Shown one piece after another: positions 60,783 to 64,000 of a DNA stretch of 64,000 nt. Source of the stretch: VRUE01 sp963774555 (GTDB taxonomy: Bacteria; Actinomycetota; Thermoleophilia; Solirubrobacterales; 70-9). Location: contig CAVZFL010000001.1 in NCBI GenBank assembly GCA_963774555.1, positions 1,798,001-1,862,000 of the forward strand. Direction: 5' to 3'. Under the pieces are notes generated by a model that worked only from the letters and a program-made list of their open reading frames with translations, was not told where the DNA came from and did no database searches. Both the position numbers and the translations under genes were made by a program. Position 1 is the first letter of the stretch, and every line of letters starts with the position of its first letter.

Positions 60783-61721
60783 ATGGAGCAGGCGGAGTTG
60801 ATTTGGCACAACGGCGAGTTCGTCGCCTGGGAGGACGCGAAAGTGCACGTCCTCAGCCACGCGCTGCACTACGGCACCGGCGTCTTCGAGGGCATCCGCT
60901 GCTATGAGACCGAGCGCGGCCCGGCGGTCTTCAGGCACGCCGACCACCTCGATCGGCTCGCCAAGTCGGCCGAGCTCTACTACCTCAGCCTGCCCTACTC
61001 GACCGAGGAGATCGGCGAGGCGACCCGCGAGCTGATCCGCCGCAACGGCCTCGGCTCCTGCTACATCCGCCCGCTCGCCTTCCGCGGCTACGGCAACCTC
61101 GGCCTCTACGCCACCGACGCGCCGATCGACGTGATCATCGCCGCCTTCCCCTGGGGCGCCTACCTCGGCGAGGAGGGCCAGAAGCACGGCATCCGCGCCA
61201 AGGTCTCGAGCTGGCGCCGGATCGGCCCCGGCGGCCTGATCCCGCACGCCAAGGCCTCGGGCCAGTACCTCAACTCGATCCTGGCCAAGACCGAGTCGAC
61301 CAACGCCGGCTACGAAGAGGCGATCCTGCTCGACGAGCGCGGCTTCGTCTGCGAGGGCTCGGGCGAGAACATCTTCCTCGTCCGCGACGGCGAGATCGTC
61401 ACCCCGCCGCACGTCGCCGCGATCCTCGACGGGATCAACCGCAAGTCGGTGATCCAGATCGCCCGCGACCTCGGCTACACGGTGGTCGAGCGCGACGTCG
61501 CCCGCGCCGAGCTCTACCTTGCCGAGGAGGTCTTCCTCACCGGCACCGCCGCCGAGCTGGTGCCGGTGCGCGAGATCGACGACCACCCGCTCGGCGAGCC
61601 GGGCGAGATCACCCGCCACGTGCAGGCCAAGTTCGACGACGCCCTGCACGGCCGCGCCGAGGAGTACCTGGAGTGGCTCGACTTCGTCGAGGCGCCGAGC
61701 GGGGTCGATCGAACCGAGTAA
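60783..61721 (+). CDS. ilvE: Branched-chain amino acid aminotransferase
   Basis: Fold-type IV PLP enzyme of 312 residues. HALHYGTGVFEGIRCYET near 30, Lys157 in IPHAKASGQYLNS binds PLP, EGSGENIFLVRDG near 197. It makes Leu, Ile and Val from their keto acids using glutamate. CATACT (60768-60773) ends 9 nt before ATG. Confidence 0.95.
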   Translation: MEQAELIWHNGEFVAWEDAKVHVLSHALHYGTGVFEGIRCYETERGPAVFRHADHLDRLAKSAELYYLSLPYSTEEIGEATRELIRRNGLGSCYIRPLAFRGYGNLGLYATDAPIDVIIAAFPWGAYLGEEGQKHGIRAKVSSWRRIGPGGLIPHAKASGQYLNSILAKTESTNAGYEEAILLDERGFVCEGSGENIFLVRDGEIVTPPHVAAILDGINRKSVIQIARDLGYTVVERDVARAELYLAEEVFLTGTAAELVPVREIDDHPLGEPGEITRHVQAKFDDALHGRAEEYLEWLDFVEAPSGVDRTE

Positions 61722-61730
61722 GGTCAGTTC

Positions 61731-61854
61731 CTGATGCGACGCAGCTTCGAGGCAATCGGGCGAATTACCGCAGCCGCCTAGCGGCTGGCGCGGCGATGCC
61801 CGTGCGCAGGGCCGGACGGCCCGCCCCCCGATCTCTCGAAGCGAAAGGCATCAG
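61731..61854 (+). promoter_or_regulatory. Structured leader that can hide the cimA start region
   Basis: Three nested helices close the leader: CTGATGC (61731) with GCATCAG (61848-61854), GCTTCGAG (61744) with CTCGAAGC (61835), and ATCGGG (61755) with CCCGAT (61828). Together they make 21 pairs ending at the base before the cimA ATG. Inside are hairpins AGCCGC-CTA-GCGGCT and GGGCC-GGAC-GGCCC. The left strand is also the coding region of a 15-codon peptide. Confidence 0.62.
61734..61781 (+). CDS. Putative 15-residue leader peptide of cimA
   Basis: MRRSFEAIGRITAAA followed by TAG. It has two Ile codons (ATC, and the rare ATT) and a Thr. The stop lies at the loop of the AGCCGC hairpin. A weak AAGG lies 10 nt upstream. 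A ribosome on codons 4-9 would melt the helices that cover the cimA start. Confidence 0.45.
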   Translation: MRRSFEAIGRITAAA

Positions 61855-63422
<1,568 letters not shown>

Positions 63423-63426
<4 letters not shown>

Positions 63427-64000
63427 GCACCGAGGCGAACATCGAGGCAATTCCGCTCGCCAAGCCCGAGCTCGGCGCCCGCGAGGAGGAGCTGGTGCTC
63501 GAGGTGCTGCGCTCGGGCCGGCTCTCGCTGGGCCCGATGGGCGAGCGCTTCGAGCGCGAGTTCGCCGCCTGGCTCGGGGTCGAGGACGCGGTCGCGGTCT
63601 CCAGCGGCACGACGGCGCTGCACCTCGGCGTGCGGGCGCTCGGCTGGGGAGCGGGCGACGAGGTCCTGACCAGCCCCTTCAGCTTCGTCGCCTCCGCCAA
63701 CTGCCTGCTCTACGAGGGCGCCCGGCCGGTCTTCTGCGACGTCGACCCGGAGACGCTCAACCTCGACCCGGCGGCGGCGAGGCCGCGGCGGTCGGCGAGC
63801 GCAGCGCCGGGCATCCTGCCGGTCCACATCTTCGGCTACCCGGCGGCGATGCCGGAGCTGGAGGCGCTCGCGGCCAAGCACGGGCTCGGCCTCCTCGAGG
63901 ACGCCTGCGAGGCGCTCGGCGCGGTCGACTCCGAGGGCCGCGAGGTCGGCACCCGCGGCAACCTCGCCACCTTCGCCTTCTACGCCAACAAGCAGATGAC
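63423..64000 (+). CDS. DegT/DnrJ/EryC1-type aminotransferase, N-terminal part
   Basis: PLP-dependent sugar aminotransferase family, cut by the window edge. IPLAKPELGAREEELVLEVL opens it, VSSGTTALHLGVRALGWG binds the phosphate, and SPFSFVASANCLLYEGARPVF, LPVHIFGYPAAMPEL and LLEDACEALGAV follow. ATG overlaps the cimA stop (ATGA). A compensating pair of frame changes near 63778 and 63808 alters about ten residues. Confidence 0.82.

Noticed and set aside
61722..61854. T-box or known riboswitch upstream of cimA
   Set aside because: No T-box sequence (TGGnACCrCG) or other class signature that I can recognise is present.

Overview
The window is about 64 kb of very GC-rich, densely coded bacterial DNA. 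GTG starts, menaquinone genes, GatCAB, an actinobacterial-type DnaE with a PHP domain, an Rpf-like transglycosylase-domain protein and a secreted 'AVTxxKL' repeat protein point to an actinobacterium, most likely class Thermoleophilia (Solirubrobacterales-like). This assignment is inferred from gene content. I saw no rRNA, tRNA, CRISPR array, insertion sequence or prophage.

Layout. 1-5.8 kb: end of argG, a small membrane protein, a frameshifted Rpf-like gene, dnaE and a Cys-rich orphan. 5.9-12.3 kb: acyl-CoA dehydrogenase, two structured inverted-repeat elements, nfo and gltX (head to head), an HDOD-LuxR protein, a response regulator and an Rrf2 regulator. 12.3-18.4 kb: a small membrane/peptide pair, cysK-cysE, pcrA, folD. 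18.4-25.9 kb: GMC oxidoreductase, gatCAB, type II NADH dehydrogenase behind a palindromic operator. 25.9-32.4 kb: PQQ-type sugar dehydrogenase, three glycosyltransferases, UDP-sulfoquinovose synthase. 32.5-44.8 kb: ilvBN and ilvC enclosing a menaquinone cluster (menF, D, C, A, B, E). 44.8-51.3 kb: paired hairpin elements, cupin, serC-serA, quinone oxidoreductase, an RTX-repeat protein, an MFS exporter. 51.4-64 kb: leuL-leuA, a DUF559 gene, a regulator, leuC-leuD, a methyltransferase, gdh, leuB, ilvE, cimA and the start of a DegT-type aminotransferase.

How the genes fit together. Pyruvate is the hub: IlvBN/IlvC make valine and leucine precursors, LeuA/LeuCD/LeuB make leucine, and CimA opens the citramalate route to isoleucine, which can share LeuCD and LeuB. 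IlvE performs the final transamination. Only the two committing enzymes, LeuA and CimA, have RNA leaders with small peptides. In both, leader-peptide RNA can pair with the ribosome-binding region of the enzyme gene. Most other transcription units look leaderless, with a TAnnnT -10 box ending 5-10 nt before the start codon. NDH-2 and the men genes supply a menaquinone respiratory chain.

Two features stand out besides the leaders. First, both non-overlapping convergent gene ends at about 7.3-7.7 kb and 44.8-45.1 kb carry an inverted pair of long hairpin elements. Each has a 28-29 bp stem whose sequence differs between copies while the loop sequence is conserved within a pair. Second, about 30 single-base gains disrupt a few genes (Rpf-like, quinone oxidoreductase, cimA, serA, dnaE, leuC, gatC) while long neighbouring stretches are clean. 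This probably reflects local assembly quality, but it should be checked against reads.
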